Below are positions 47,858 through 59,202 of a stretch of 64,000 nt of DNA, one piece after another. Position 1 is the first letter of the stretch; each line of letters opens with the position of its first letter. The position numbers and the translations under genes were made by a program. The notes under the pieces were generated by a model. It saw nothing but the letters and a program-made list of their open reading frames with translations. It had not been told where the DNA came from and ran no database searches. This stretch comes from Mycocentrospora acerina (Eukaryota > Ascomycota > Dothideomycetes > Pleosporales), in the NCBI GenBank assembly GCA_022701365.1, contig JAKUHH010000250.1, positions 62,001 through 126,000 of the forward strand, read 5' to 3'.

Positions 47858-49369
47858 TCACAACATCTTTATCGCAGCAGCCGACAAACCCTCAACGCCG
47901 TTCGATGTGGCAACATCGGGATTCGGGTAATACCAAGATGCGACTGCGATGATAATGTAGACAATCTAGCGACGGATCAATATGGGCTCAACAGGGGTAC
48001 AATCAATGAGACTTACCACCAACAGGGCACCTTCAAGATAGTTCGACTCGCCATCGCGCAGGAAGTTGCCAACAACAACAATTGAGAGGACTAGCAAGAC
48101 AATCATGAAAATTTCGAAGTTGAGGTCCATGTCCTTGCCCATGATCCATCCCACAATGACAACCAGAGGGGCGTTGAAGAGAGCAGTTTGAATCGAGGGT
48201 CCAATGCAATGGAAGAGTGCAAAGTTCTAGAATCGATTAGCTGCATTTATCAGGCGATTTGATAAGGACTTACAATTTGCCCATCCCACGCTTCGTCAAT
48301 AGCAGTCAAATGCTCAGCAGCCTTCTCGACAAATGGAAGCAAGATGAGGCCGAGAAATTGGTCGGGCACTCCAGCCTCGACGACATCCTCGATACGAACG
48401 ACAAGGAAATAGGCGAGCAAAGTAACGACTGTAAGCGAGAGGACCAAGGCGACGATGCACTCAGTCAACGTAAACTTGGGCTTGGCAAGGTCGTCGTGGT
48501 GATCAAGGTCGGCGTGCTCGTCGGCCTCCAAGACCTCGTCGAAGATGGAGTGGTTAGATTTGGCGTTGTAGAAAATGAAGCTGCGATGAATTAGTTCAGT
48601 TGAATCAACATTTCAAAGACACTTCTCACATGGCAAACGCAATAATCAACAAGATTGAGGTAATCTGACTGATCCTCAAAGTGTTATGCTGTAAAACATC
48701 CTCAGTGAACTCGTGATGTTTGGATGCTTTCGCGACGGCCGAGCCCTTGAGCGCAGAGTAGTAGGCACTAGGAATGAGCAGCCCGAATCCAGCAACGAGG
48801 AGTAAGCCACTACCGACCTCGCTGATGGAGGCATGGAACTTCTGACTCGCTTGTCGCAGACCGCCAACAAAGAAGCAAAGTCCGAGGCACAGGAGCAGAT
48901 TCGTCAGAATGGACCCCAGGATCGCGGCCTGGATGACAGGGATGAGATTGCCGTGTTCGGACGAACCGTTTTCGGACTTGTGCTTCGCAATCAAGATTAC
49001 GAACAAGACAATCTCGACAATCGATCCAAAAGCCGTCTCAATCAGAATGCCGGACACTTTGGGCATCTTCCGCGCATACTCCTGTCCGGCGAATCCAACG
49101 AGATTGGCGACAGGAATCATGGCAACGTAGCTGAGAGCGAAGATGGTGAGCGGGAATCCCGGGGCGACAAAATGCATTACGATGGCCACTGGGACAATCG
49201 GCCACAGCAAGTTGACCCATTTCGCGGCATTGCTACCAGACCTCCAGGCAACATTGAGAAAGTGGGAAGGACTGAAGCCGCTGCGACCGCTCTCACCGTC
49301 GGGGTGGATGTGCTGCGGAATGATGCTCGACAGAAGAGGCGTCGACTCGAAGTTGTGGTTAGACGGCAT
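47858..49369 (-). CDS. Cation/H+ exchanger of the CaCA/CAX type
   Basis: Polytopic antiporter, 454 aa, probably vacuolar or other endomembrane; CAX proteins exchange Ca2+ or other cations for protons. Minus-strand exons are 49369-48630, 48580-48274, 48226-48017 and 47965-47858 (introns 49, 47, 51 nt). Family blocks seen are VIQAAILGSILTNLLLCLGLCFFVGG after the first alpha-repeat, an acidic His-rich loop (EADEHADLDHHDD) between the halves, then FLGLILLPFVEKAAEH and SIQTALFNAPLVVIVGW. Both alpha-repeat motifs differ from the classical GNxxE: the first reads AFGSIVE and the second FVEKAAE. The Glu is kept in both. This suggests a separate fungal CAX-like clade and leaves ion choice open. The start at 49369 is the first ATG in frame; the GTG upstream was not used. 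Divergent with the GH35 gene. Confidence 0.88.
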
Positions 49370-49918
49370 CTTGCCCACTGATGATGCGACTGAGGAATTT
49401 CCCGCGTCTCAATGGCGTGCTGTGCCCGTGGAATGAGGATGAAGAAGACATTGTCGAGCGAGCCGCAACAAAATGAGGGGACGCCCAGCCCCAGCCTCCA
49501 AGAAAACAAGGAAGGCACGATCCTCTTTTCTTGACACTGCATGTGCGACGACTCCGCCTCAAAACCCTCTGGTCGTCATCGCCATTGAATCTGACCCTGC
49601 CACAATTCAGAGCTGTTCGCGGCTCTCTAGCCCTAACACGACGATGCTCTCGGCGTTCGGATCGATGATGCCCCATCATCCCCCGCAAGACGGCTTTTAA
49701 CCCCAAAATCCCTCGTACCTTGCATATCGCCCCTGGTGATCAACGCGGAGCACTATAGAACGGTTAATTTGAGCGCCATCAATAGAATTACTGAGATTTG
49801 TAAACTGTCACCTGTTCCCAATGCAATCCCGAGGGAGGGTGGAGGTTAAAAGGGATCCGGTCTGGCGTCAAATGCACACGATGTTCACCTCAAGCTTCCT
49901 ACACGCGCCAATTTGACC
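49370..49918. promoter_or_regulatory. Divergent intergenic region, exchanger/GH35
   Basis: 549 bp separate the start codons of two divergent genes, so both promoters must sit here. GC-rich near the exchanger and more mixed near the beta-galactosidase. No clear TATA box was seen for either gene. A bidirectional promoter is possible. Confidence 0.45.
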
Positions 49919-52900
49919 ATGCGACTATTTCGTTCGCTCTTTGGTCTGGCGACCCTCTTGCTGGGGGCTTTGGCCACGGACAATGGCCTCCAAACAACTG
50001 TCACGTGGGACAATGGGTCCCTCCTGGTCAAAGGCGAGCGCATCATCATCATGAGCGGTGAATTCCACTACGCCCGTCTTCCGGTCCCTGAGCTATGGTT
50101 CGACGTCTTCCAAAAGTTCAAGGCCAACGGCATGAACACTGTGAGCATCTACTTCTTCTGGTCTTATCATTCTGCATCCAAGGGCGTGTACGACTTTACG
50201 ACTCCTGGCAAAGACATCCAACGTTTGTTCGACATGGCTAAAGAAGCCGGACTCTATGTTATTGCGAGACCCGGGCCGTACTGCAACGCGGAGACGAACG
50301 GTGGAGGACTTGCCCTTTGGACTAGTGATGGAAGTGGCGGCAAGTACAGGACTTCGGACGAAACGTATCGATTGGTCTGGTCAGAATGGGTTGATCAGAT
50401 TGGAGCCATTATTGCAAGGAACCAAATCACCAATGGCGGACCGGTGATTCTGACGCAAGTCGAGAACGAGCTGACGGAGGGGACTCGCAGCGCCACAAAT
50501 ACATTGGTTGTGTACATGGAGCAGTTGAAGACTGCTTTCAAGAAAGCAGGCATTGTCGTTCCCCTCACACACAACGAAAAGGGATTCCGGGGCAAGAGTT
50601 GGTCGACCGACTACCAAAATGTTGGCGGTGCAGTCGACATTTACGGTCTGGACAGCTACCCCGGTGGAATGAGCTGCACGAATCCCGACACAGGCTTCAA
50701 CCTGCCAAAAACATACTATCAGTGGTTTCAGGAAGCGTCGCCTACTCAGCCCATGTACACGCCCGAGTTTGAAGGAGGATGGTTCCAACCGTGGGGCGGC
50801 TACTTTTTTGATCAATGCAAAGCAGAACAGAGTCCCGAGTTTGCGGACGTCTTCTACAAGGGCATAATTGCCCAGCGGTTCACGCTCATCAACTTGTACA
50901 TGGCATTTGGTGGAACCAACTGGGGACATAGTGCGGCGCCTGTGGTGAGTTTTGTCATGATTTTCAGATTGTGTAAAAAGATTCTGACTATGTTACTAGG
51001 TCTTTACATCGTACGACTACAGCGCTCCACTGCGCGAGACGCGTGAGGTCCGCGACAAGTTCAAGCATTACAAGCTGCTTTCTCTATTCACTCGCGTTAG
51101 CAAGGGTCTCCACAACACGGAGATGGAGAGCAACGGAACTGGGAATGCCGTCGATAACTCAGCCATCTGGACGTGGGTGCTAAAGAATCGCGACACTGAC
51201 GCGAGATTCTATCTTGCGCAGAACAACGACACCAAGACAAGAGCAGTAACGAGTTTTGCAATCACTGTGCGTACCTCTGCTGGAGACGTCACGATCCCAA
51301 GTCTGCAGCTCAAGGGACGCCAATCTCGATGGGTTGTGACTGACTACGCACTTGGCGATGAAACGCTACTCTACTCGTCTGCCGAGATTCTCACCTACGG
51401 GACTTTTGACCGGCCAGCTGTTGTGTTTTATCTCAAAGAAGGCCAGACGGGAGAGTTTGCATTCAAGTCGCAGCAGAACATTACCTTTGGCACATATGGC
51501 GCCTCATCGGACTTTGCACGTGTGGCAACAAACGGCACTGGCTATGCAAGCTTCAGCTACACACAGGGCAAAGGAGCAACAGTTGTGAAATTCTCAAACG
51601 GCGTGCTAGCCTACCTTTTGGATGTTCCTACCGCATACACCTTTTACGCGCCCCCGACAACGAGCGATCCCAACGTCACGCCCGACAAGCAGCTCTTCGC
51701 CCTCGGGCCATATCTCGTCCGCTCTGCCAGCCTATCCGGGGACGTAGTATCAGTCGTTGGCGACAACGCCATTGCCACGACGCTCGAAGTCTACGCCGGC
51801 AGCTCCGCGACGACCATCTCCTGGAACGGCAAACAGCTTTCGACGACCAAGACGGCCTACGGATCGCTCACGGCGCAAATCTCCGGCACCGAACTCCGCA
51901 CCGTCACACTCCCCCCGCTAACCGACTTTCTCGTCGCCGACTCTGCGCCGGAAATCTCTCCCTCGTACGACGACAGCGCATGGACGGTATGCGACAAGAC
52001 CACAACCCTCAGCCAAGTCAAGCCGCTCACGCTCCCCGTCCTCTTCAGCAGCGACTACGGCTTCTACTCCGGGGCGAAAATCTACCGCGGCTACTTTTCC
52101 GGTAGTACGAGTGCCTCTGCCCTCAACCTCACCGTGCAGGGTGGCTCCGCCGCGGGGTGGAGCGCCTGGCTCAACGGCCAACCCTTGGGATACCACCCTG
52201 GCAACGCGTCCCTCTGGGCCACCACCGCGGTCCTCCCCTTCCGCAACATCACCCTCTCTTCCCAAAACGTCGTCACAATCATCACAGACTACACAGGTCA
52301 CGACCAAACCTCCACAGGACCCACCGGTGCCGAAAACCCGCGTGGCATCCTCGGCGCAGCACTCATCCCTGGCGTCACCAACTCCTCTTCCTCTCCACCA
52401 GTCTTCTCCCTCTGGAAAATCGCCGGCAACGCAGGCGGAGCCCTAAACATCGATCCCGTCCGGGGCCCCATGAACGAAGGCGGTCTCCACGGCGAGCGAC
52501 TAGGCTGGCACCTCCCCGGGTTCACCCCCTCGTCTTCATCTCAAGAATGGACGTCTTCCTCCCCCCTGAATCCCACCTCTTCGTCCAACGCCTCCCCACC
52601 AGGAATATCATGGTACACGACGACCTTCTCCCTCGCCATAGACGCAGATCTCGACGTCCCGATCGGCATCGAGGTTCTAGCTTCTACCTCTTTATCGTCC
52701 CCGCTGCGCGTTTTGCTCTACGTAAACGGCTACCAGTTTGGCAAGTTCCTGTCGCATATCGGGCCGCAGACGAGATTCCCTGTTCCGCCGGGGGTGCTGA
52801 ATACCAGCGGGGAGAATAGGCTGGGGGTTGTGGTGTGGAGGCAGGAAGGGGGGAGTGGAGGGGGGTTGACGGGGTTGAAGTTGGTCGAGTATGGGAGGTG

Positions 52901-52979
52901 GGAGAGTGGGTTTGATTTCAAGGGGATTGAGGGCGGGAAGTTGCAGCCTGGGTGGGTGGATAGGAGTGTGTATGCGTAG
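49919..52979 (+). CDS. Secreted beta-galactosidase, GH35
   Basis: Extracellular glycoside hydrolase that removes terminal beta-galactose from plant-wall polymers and lactose; 1,001 aa. Exons are 49919-50944 and 51000-52979, joined over a 55-nt intron (SAAPV/VFTSYDYSAPLRE). The signal peptide is residues 1-19. The TIM barrel carries the acid/base Glu184 in TQVENE and the nucleophile Glu283 in PEFEGGWFQPWGG; RPGPYCNAE and GGTNWG are further GH35 marks. The C-terminal half is made of beta-sandwich domains, as in the large fungal enzymes, and the YGRW/W-rich end matches. Length is normal (about 1,000). The start at 49919 was chosen because MRLFRSLFGLATLLLGALA is the leader; TTG codons upstream were ignored. 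The last 400 codons are markedly C-rich, unlike the first part. Confidence 0.96.
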
Positions 52980-53616
52980 TGAGGGTGTGGATTTGTACGT
53001 GTATGTATATGTATATGTGTATGTGTATGTGTCGTTGTTGGTGGTGGTGGCGGTAATATCAATATCAATATTAAAATCCATATCAACAAAGATGCATACG
53101 AGTGTCGGCAGCAAAGTTAGCAGAGTGTAAGAAGCGGTGCGTGTATAGGAGTGTATACACTTAAGGATGACTGAGATGGAGATGTGTGTAAAAATAGAAA
53201 TAAAAATGTATACATCAAGTTTTTTTTCTCTAAAAAAAAAAATACATTGCAAGAACGCATGAAGTGGTGGAAAAGAAGAAGAAATCCCCCAATAGTTGGA
53301 GATGAGACGAAAAGAGTAGATAAAAGGGTGTGTATATGCTTGGAAAAAGGTGGAGATGGGGTATTAGAAATGAATGTACAGACAGACAGACAAAGAGAGA
53401 CAAAGAGAGAGAGAGAAAAAGAAAAAGAAGAATCTAGTCATGTGAAATGGAATATTTGTAAAATCACGCTTCATCATCTTCATCTCCATCTCCATCTTCT
53501 ACACGTACAAGTCTACAAACCACCTCTACCCCCTATTCCCTATTCCCTATACCCTATATCCTGCACCATGTACCCTACACCATATACGCTCAAATCTCGA
53601 GATGAGTGAATATCAA

Positions 53617-53662
<46 letters not shown>
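52980..53662. other. Convergent 3' region rich in simple repeats
   Basis: Gap between the GH35 and MIC60 stop codons. It holds a (GTATAT/GTGTAT)n tract at about 53000-53033, GAGA-rich DNA at about 53390-53430, CATCTC and CCCTAT short repeats at about 53470-53570 and the start of a (AATC)n tract (53617 onward). No gene seen. Confidence 0.6.

Positions 53663-53674
<12 letters not shown>
53617..53674. repeat. (AATC)n tetranucleotide microsatellite
   Basis: About 14.5 uninterrupted copies of AATC. The right-hand end forms the last codons and the stop of MIC60 on the minus strand (as GATT repeats). Perfect purity suggests recent expansion and likely length variation. Confidence 0.95.
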
Positions 53675-53676
<2 letters not shown>

Positions 53677-55612
53677 GAGTCTGCAGCCTCGCTTCCGTGG
53701 CAATGACATCCAGCGCCTGCCTGACTTCGAGCACGCGTCTGCATTCGCTGAGCCAGTCCTTGCTCAGCACCTTGGCCCACCCTTGCAGCCCATTCATCTC
53801 TCGTGTGGCCGCATCCAAATCCCCCTCTTCGAGCAAGACTTCTGTGCGCGCAAGCACGGCCTCGACGTCGCCGCCGACAGCGAGACCTGACTTTTTGAAT
53901 AGCACCTTGGACATGGCGAGGGAGGCGAGGTGAGAGGCTATGCCGGCATCTTCAGGGAGGAGGGCGGCCTTGCGGACTTCGGCTGCAACACGGCGGAAGC
54001 GGTCGATGAGGAGGGCGGTGCTGGGGATGCCGCGCTGGTAGGCGGCAGGGTTGATGCTGGCAATGGCGGCGCTGACAACGGGGTCGTCGTCGGCGATTTC
54101 CTTGAGGGCGGCGAGCTCGGTGACAAAAGGCTTGGGGATAAGCTGGGTCTCGAGGACCGACTTGACGGCCTCGACGGCAACAACGAGGTGCTGTGTCTTG
54201 AGGCTGGCATCGACCACCGAGTTCCATTCCGCCGTCAGCTTCTCGAGCTCGTGGACAGACGACGAGAGCTCGTTGAGCTTGCCAAGACGACCGTCGCGCT
54301 CTTCCTCGACGCGGTCGCGGACGTTCTTGGAGAAGGATTTTTGCAGCGAGATGCTCTGCTCGAGGAGCTGGTTCTTCAGCTTTTGCTCGTAGACCTTGTT
54401 GGCCGTCTCGAGCTCCGACTGGATGCGGTTGCGGTATGTTTCGGCGAGGCGCTCGCGCTCATTCTCGTACTCTTCCTTCCAGTGCGTCTCCTGGGCCTGC
54501 ATCTGGTGGTCGAGGCGCTGGACGAGCTCCTTGGCGGCCTCGTCGAACTCGGCGTGGGCAGCCTTGACCTTGGCGTCGGCCTCCTTTTGCAGGCTGTCCT
54601 TCATCAGGTTGATGTCGGCAACGACCTTGCTGAGCTCCGACTTGGCCTTGTCGAGGGCCGAGTTGTACTTGTTGCCGTGCGAGGCGTCGGCGTTGATGAC
54701 GGTGATGATGTCGTTGACAATCTTGACCACGTCCTGCACGACGGGCTCGGTGGCGGCGGGGACGTTGAGGTGGTCGAGGCGGGCAATAGGCTTGGCGGGG
54801 GCGGCAGCGGGCTCAACGACGACGACCTCCTTCTTGGTCTCGGCCGTCTTTGCAGGGCTGGAGGCGACCTTGGGCGGGGAGCTGGTGGTCTTGGGCGCAG
54901 GCGCAGAGTCAGCGATGGCGCTGACGTGGGGGCCCTTTGTGCTCAGATCGGTGCCGTTGGCCTCGGCGATGCGCGCACTCATGCCGCTGTTGCCAGGAAT
55001 CGTGACCTTGTTCTCGCCCGAGACCTGGGGGTGCAGGCGGGGCTGGCCCGCGCGGCCGGGGAAGCGGCGGCGGAACTCGCGCTCCTCAAAGTAGGCGACG
55101 GCATCCTCGCCGTAGGGCACGTACTCTGTGAAGAAGTCGTGGAAGTTGTCCGAGATGAGCGAGTACCACACGCCGCCCGCGTAGCCGAGGCCGGACAGGA
55201 TGGTGAGCCAGAGCAGGAAGCGGCGAAAGCGGCGTTTCTTAGGCTTGGGCTTGGGAGCCTGTGGGTCGGGGGCGACGCTGGCGTACCCGGTGCCTGTGGG
55301 CGGGATGGTTGCGGGCTGGACGGCGGGTGCGGAGCGCGAGGGCGTGGGCGCGACCGACTCGGGCGCGGGCGGCAGCTTGGGGACGGCAGCGGCAGTGGCA
55401 GCGGCGGCCTGGGGCAGGGCGGCCGAGGGGGTGACGGCGGGGGCGGGGTTGGGCAGGACCGTCTCGCCCAGGCTCTTCTCGTCGGCGTAGAAGCGCTGTG
55501 CGTGCGGCCACTGCGGCTGGCACTGTCGCTGCCATTGCGGGCGGGCGGCGGCTCCTGCGCGAGCCAATGGCCGGGCGGCGGGACGGGCCGCGAGAATTGA
55601 GGCGCGCAGCAT
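53663..55612 (-). CDS. MIC60: MICOS subunit Mic60 (mitofilin)
   Basis: Inner-membrane protein that shapes crista junctions and tethers inner to outer mitochondrial membrane; 649 aa, single exon. The start at 55612 was chosen because it gives an Arg/Ala-rich mitochondrial presequence (residues 1-40). A Pro/Ala-rich linker follows, then a basic stretch (KPKPKKRRFRR) and one membrane helix at about 132-152 with GxxxG spacing (LSGLGYAGG). The intermembrane-space part has a long coiled coil (about residues 300-470, EYENERERLAETYRNRI region) and ends with the mitofilin signature domain (VEAVKSVLETQLIPKPFVTELAAL and the final helices). The last three codons and the stop lie in the (GATT)n tract. Very GC-rich, which leaves large antisense open frames that are not genes. 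Head-to-tail with Sac1. Confidence 0.95.
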
Positions 55613-56190
55613 GGTGGGCGGCCTCGGCGATGGCGGTGATGGGCGGAGGCGAGGGCGGGCGAGGGGGAGAGACGGGCAGAGTGGGTGATTGTCGTCGGCT
55701 GCGCTGAAGTTTTGGGAGCTAGGAGCAACGTCAGGCAGGGCTCGGGCCAAGCTCGGGCAGACGTCATGCGTTGGCTTGACCCGACTACTCTTGACTTGAC
55801 ATGACTACTCTTGACTTGACTTGACATGACTACTCTTGACTTGACATGACTTGACTTGACTTGACTTGACTTGACAATGAATCAAATCTAGTATGTTTAC
55901 ATATGAACGACAACATCACTAGTCCCAGTTGATGAAGATGGTCGAAAAATAAGATATTATCCCATTACCAACCTCTATCAGGGCTGCTCTATTACAACTT
56001 GTACATGCCCAACGCCATCCTTTTGCACGCCCGTCAATTACACCCACCTTTGACTCTTGTCGAACAATTCAACCCCTTCAACCTGTTTGACCTATCCAAC
56101 CCCTTCAACCCGTCCAACTCATTCAACCCGTCCAACCCATTCCACCCCTTCAACCCATTCCACCCCTTCAACCCATTCCACCCCTTCAAC
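55613..56190. other. Intergenic, MIC60 upstream / SAC1 downstream
   Basis: 578-bp gap between two minus-strand genes. It contains the TTGAC repeat and most of a 9-bp array that runs into the end of SAC1. Nothing else was recognised. Confidence 0.6.
55774..55875. repeat. TTGAC-based tandem repeat upstream of MIC60
   Basis: Repeats of CTTGA/TTGAC with interspersed ATGACTACTC blocks, arranged in a roughly 25-bp higher order that recurs at least twice before collapsing to pure TTGAC units (about 55845-55875). It sits about 160-260 bp before the MIC60 ATG, so it may overlap promoter or leader. Confidence 0.85.
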
Positions 56191-56202
56191 TTATTCAACC
56201 CT
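56068..56202. repeat. 9-bp minisatellite spanning the SAC1 stop
   Basis: About 15 units of a 9-bp motif (TTCAACCCN, with TTCCACCCC variants); the part from 56138 forms an 18-bp unit repeated three times. The SAC1 stop (56193-56191) and its last two codons lie inside the array. Confidence 0.85.
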
Positions 56203-58430
56203 CTTCTTCCCCTCCTCCAGCCCCACCAGTCGTGCATCACTCTTCCCCCTCTCATGCCTCGTGCCCACCAACGACCCCACCACAGGGCTGCGCGACACCT
56301 TGGACAGTGTCTCCTGGTACGACTCGACCTGCGCTTGCAGACGGTTGAGCTTGGGCCAGTTGACCTGCAATTTGTTAGTCTAAAACGCCAAAGATTGTAT
56401 TGGAAAGAAAATTAAAAAAAAATAAAACATACGTAAAGAGTTCCGTTGTTCCACATGAAATTCAAACACGCCGCTGCCACGCCCACGCACAGCAACATGA
56501 TGAGCCGGAGTGGCCAGATGGCCGCATCAGGCGCACGACGCGTCACGCCGCCAACTAGAAGAAAAAAGACACTCGCTGCCAAAAGGTATGGCACCGACTG
56601 GATGAAAATCGGTCGTCGGTCTGCAAACAGCAGCTGGCCCCCAATCCCAGAATCGCTGGGCAGATAGGTGCCCAAGAACAAGTCAAACGCATCCTGTCTT
56701 GGCCCGTCCTTGAAGTTGTTCAGGCAGTACCGAGTAATCGAGTTGTTCAGGTCCTGCAATGCTCCCGCCTTTGTGCGAATCCCCAGCCGCGTAAAGTCCG
56801 TCTTGAGCGCTCCCGTCCCAGAGTACGACTTGGACACGACGTCGGCATTGTCCGCCCACACGTTGCGGAACAAGAACTCAAACTCCTTGTCCTCCTCGGC
56901 GCTCTCGCCCTCGCGCATCAGCCCCAGGTCGATGAGCATCCGCGAGAGGATAAAGCGGCCGATCATGCTCTGCACCACGTTGGTGCGGTCCAGGCAGTCC
57001 ATGCAGTTGGTCCGCACAACCGCAGTCTGGTGCCGTCGCACCTCGACGCGCCCAGCATCGCCTGGCATGTCGACGCCTCGAAAGTAGCCGTGCTTCACCA
57101 CGTGAGGCTCCAGCTGGTCCATCAGCAGCTTGGCGCGGTCCCACCGCAGTCCCTTGGTCTCGTTGTGAAAGTCAAAGTAGACGTAGTGCAGCCGGTCGTA
57201 CACCGTCTGCGCATTCTGCGCGTCGATGATGTGGAACTTTTCCGGCGTGATTCGGTCCCCTTGCACATTCTCAATGGGCGAGTTGAGCAGCTGCTCGACC
57301 ATTTGCTCGTACGCCTCCTTGACTCGCTGTTCGCGGCCCTTTTGGTTGACGAGGTTGACCATCCAGTTGTCGCCGTACAGCCGTATTTGCTCGGCAAAGT
57401 GCTTCTTTGCGGCAGGCAGGGCACTCTCGACGCCTCGCACCTGCAGCTTGGGCGTGTACTTGAGCGTGTTGATCTCGGCCCAGTACACGGGCACGCTGCC
57501 TCGAGTCTGCACATATGCGAGCACCTGCGTCTCTTTTCCAGTGTTGCCACCTGCAGCCCCGTTCTGGCTGGAGCCAAAGCCGCCCGGGCCGCCCGCGGCA
57601 TTGTCGTTGAGGATGATGGTCTGCTCCGTCTCGTTGAAGTTGGACACGTTGCCGTTGTCGTCGATGCCGCGCGAGAAGTAGCGTGTGCCGGCGCGCAGCC
57701 GCGATCTCCGGGTGATGAGGACAAAGGTGAGCGGGGTGCCCTTGATGGCCGTGTTCTTAATCTCCATCATGCCGTACATGACGGGCAGGATGTAGGGGTC
57801 CACCTCGGGCTGCTGGGCGCCCGCATGCCTTCCGTAGCCCTTGCCCAGCCCGCCGCGAAAGTCAATCAGGTCGCTCTGGACGAAGCGGTTCCAGAAGAAG
57901 CGGTCGTCGGCGCGCTTCCACAGGGGCACGGCGGGGTCGAGGTGGGCCTGGCGCTGGAAGGAGTTGGTAATGTCAAAGGCGTAGGAGAAGAAGAGCGGCG
58001 ACGTCTTGAGCAGCGTCTTGAGCAGGGCGAGGTAGTTGTCCTCGTCGGGGTCGTGCAGCGGGCGCTCGCGCAGGGGCAGGAACTCGGTGGTGACGATGCG
58101 GTAGAGCATGCTGCCCTTGATGCGGCCGACGGGCTGGGCCTTTGTGATGACGATGATGTACTTGTCTTGCTTTGCGCATCAGCTTGGCGGGTTGCCCATG
58201 CGCGGGGAGGTGTGCGAGTGTGTACCTAGTCGCAGCTTGATGATGCCAAGGATGCCGGCGACGCTCGACACGCGCTTGGAGCCCAGCAGCTTGCCGTCGT
58301 GCAGGCGCAGGTCACCTGATGGGCGGTCGACGACGAGCGTCGGGGCGGTGGGCGACGAGGGCGACGAGAAGGCATAGTGCGAGGGCGACGAGTGGACGTT
58401 GATGTCGCGGTAGGGGAGGACGGCGGCCAT
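56191..58430 (-). CDS. SAC1: Phosphoinositide phosphatase Sac1
   Basis: ER/Golgi membrane phosphatase that removes phosphate from PI4P and PI3P and so controls lipid transfer and secretion. 703 aa. Minus-strand exons are 58430-58226, 58165-56433 and 56364-56191 (introns 60 and 68 nt). The first join gives KLRLDKYIIVITKAQPVGRIKG, typical of the family. The catalytic CX5R loop RTNCMDCLDRT has Cys456. GLRWDRAKLLMDQL and the QGDRITPEKFHIIDAQ segment are further Sac-domain marks. Two membrane helices lie near the C terminus (SVPYLLAASVFFLLVGGV and LRLIMLLCVGVAAACLNF), followed by YVNWPKL, as in yeast Sac1. Longer than yeast Sac1 (623 aa) through low-complexity additions, including a GGPGGFGSSQNGAAGGNTG loop. 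Divergent with the Rab gene. Confidence 0.96.
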
Positions 58431-58899
58431 TGTCTACGCCTTGTGTGCAGCGGCGTGCAGTGGTGGTGTGGCGGTGTTGTTGCTGTGTCAGCCAATGTGG
58501 TGGTGATGGTGGTGGTGGTATTGGTGGTGGTATTGGTGGTGTGCAGTATATGTGATGTGCAGTGCAGTGCAGTGCAGTGTAGTGAAGTGTGGCCGCATCG
58601 CAGCAGGATTCACGTGTCTTGCACGGCGCAGTGTTTCGTCATGGCGCGGCGGCGGCCTGGGCTTGACGCTCGACCCCGGCCAGCTAACCAAGGGCTCTGC
58701 TAGTCGTCACAGGACAGGACCAAGCCCAGCAGCACCACGACCCAGCACCAACACCAACATCAACACCAGCACCAGCACCGGCGCCAACACCACCACACCT
58801 CGCCACACACCCCAACACCCCGCCAACACACCCACACCATCGCGCATACACTCCCCGCCCGACTCACAACCCGCGACAGCCGCGCCCTCCAGCCCCATC
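58431..58899. promoter_or_regulatory. Divergent intergenic region, SAC1/Rab5
   Basis: 469 bp between the two ATGs, so promoters of both genes are here. It contains a GGT/TGG-rich run (about 58496-58547) and a GTGCA pentamer tract (about 58553-58585), plus CA-rich DNA before the Rab gene. No certain TATA box. Confidence 0.5.
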
Positions 58900-59165
58900 A
58901 TGTCGGCCAGGACACAGCAAGGCCAGCGGCCTGGAGGCTCCAGGTTCGCCCAGTTCAAGCTGGTGCTGCTCGGTATGCACCTGCAGCCTGCCGCCCTACA
59001 CGTCCACGCACGTCTTGTATGCCCACTGCTAACCCTTGACAGGCGAATCTGCCGTAGGAAAGGTGCGCATCTCCATGCATCCACGCCGCTCGCTACTCCC
59101 TCAGCTAACCCACCCAACCACAGTCGTCGCTCGTCCTGCGCTTTGTCAAAGTGAGTCTCTTATCC

Positions 59166-59202
<37 letters not shown>

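Noticed and set aside
52111..52819. Overlapping plus- and minus-strand frames inside the GH35 C-terminal part
   Set aside because: They follow the C-rich codon use of the GH35 exon and give Pro/Arg-rich nonsense proteins.
53525..53575. CCCTAT/CCCTATT repeats as possible internal telomere sequence
   Set aside because: The fungal telomere unit is CCCTAA; these short, irregular units do not match and lie within a simple-repeat-rich gap.
53930..55600. 556-codon open frame antisense to MIC60
   Set aside because: The GC-rich coding strand of MIC60 leaves its complement free of stops. The product is Gly/Leu/Val-rich without motifs, while the minus strand encodes a clear Mic60.
57030..58229. 399-codon open frame antisense to SAC1
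   Set aside because: Same cause; the minus strand carries a complete Sac domain with its CX5R loop across this region.
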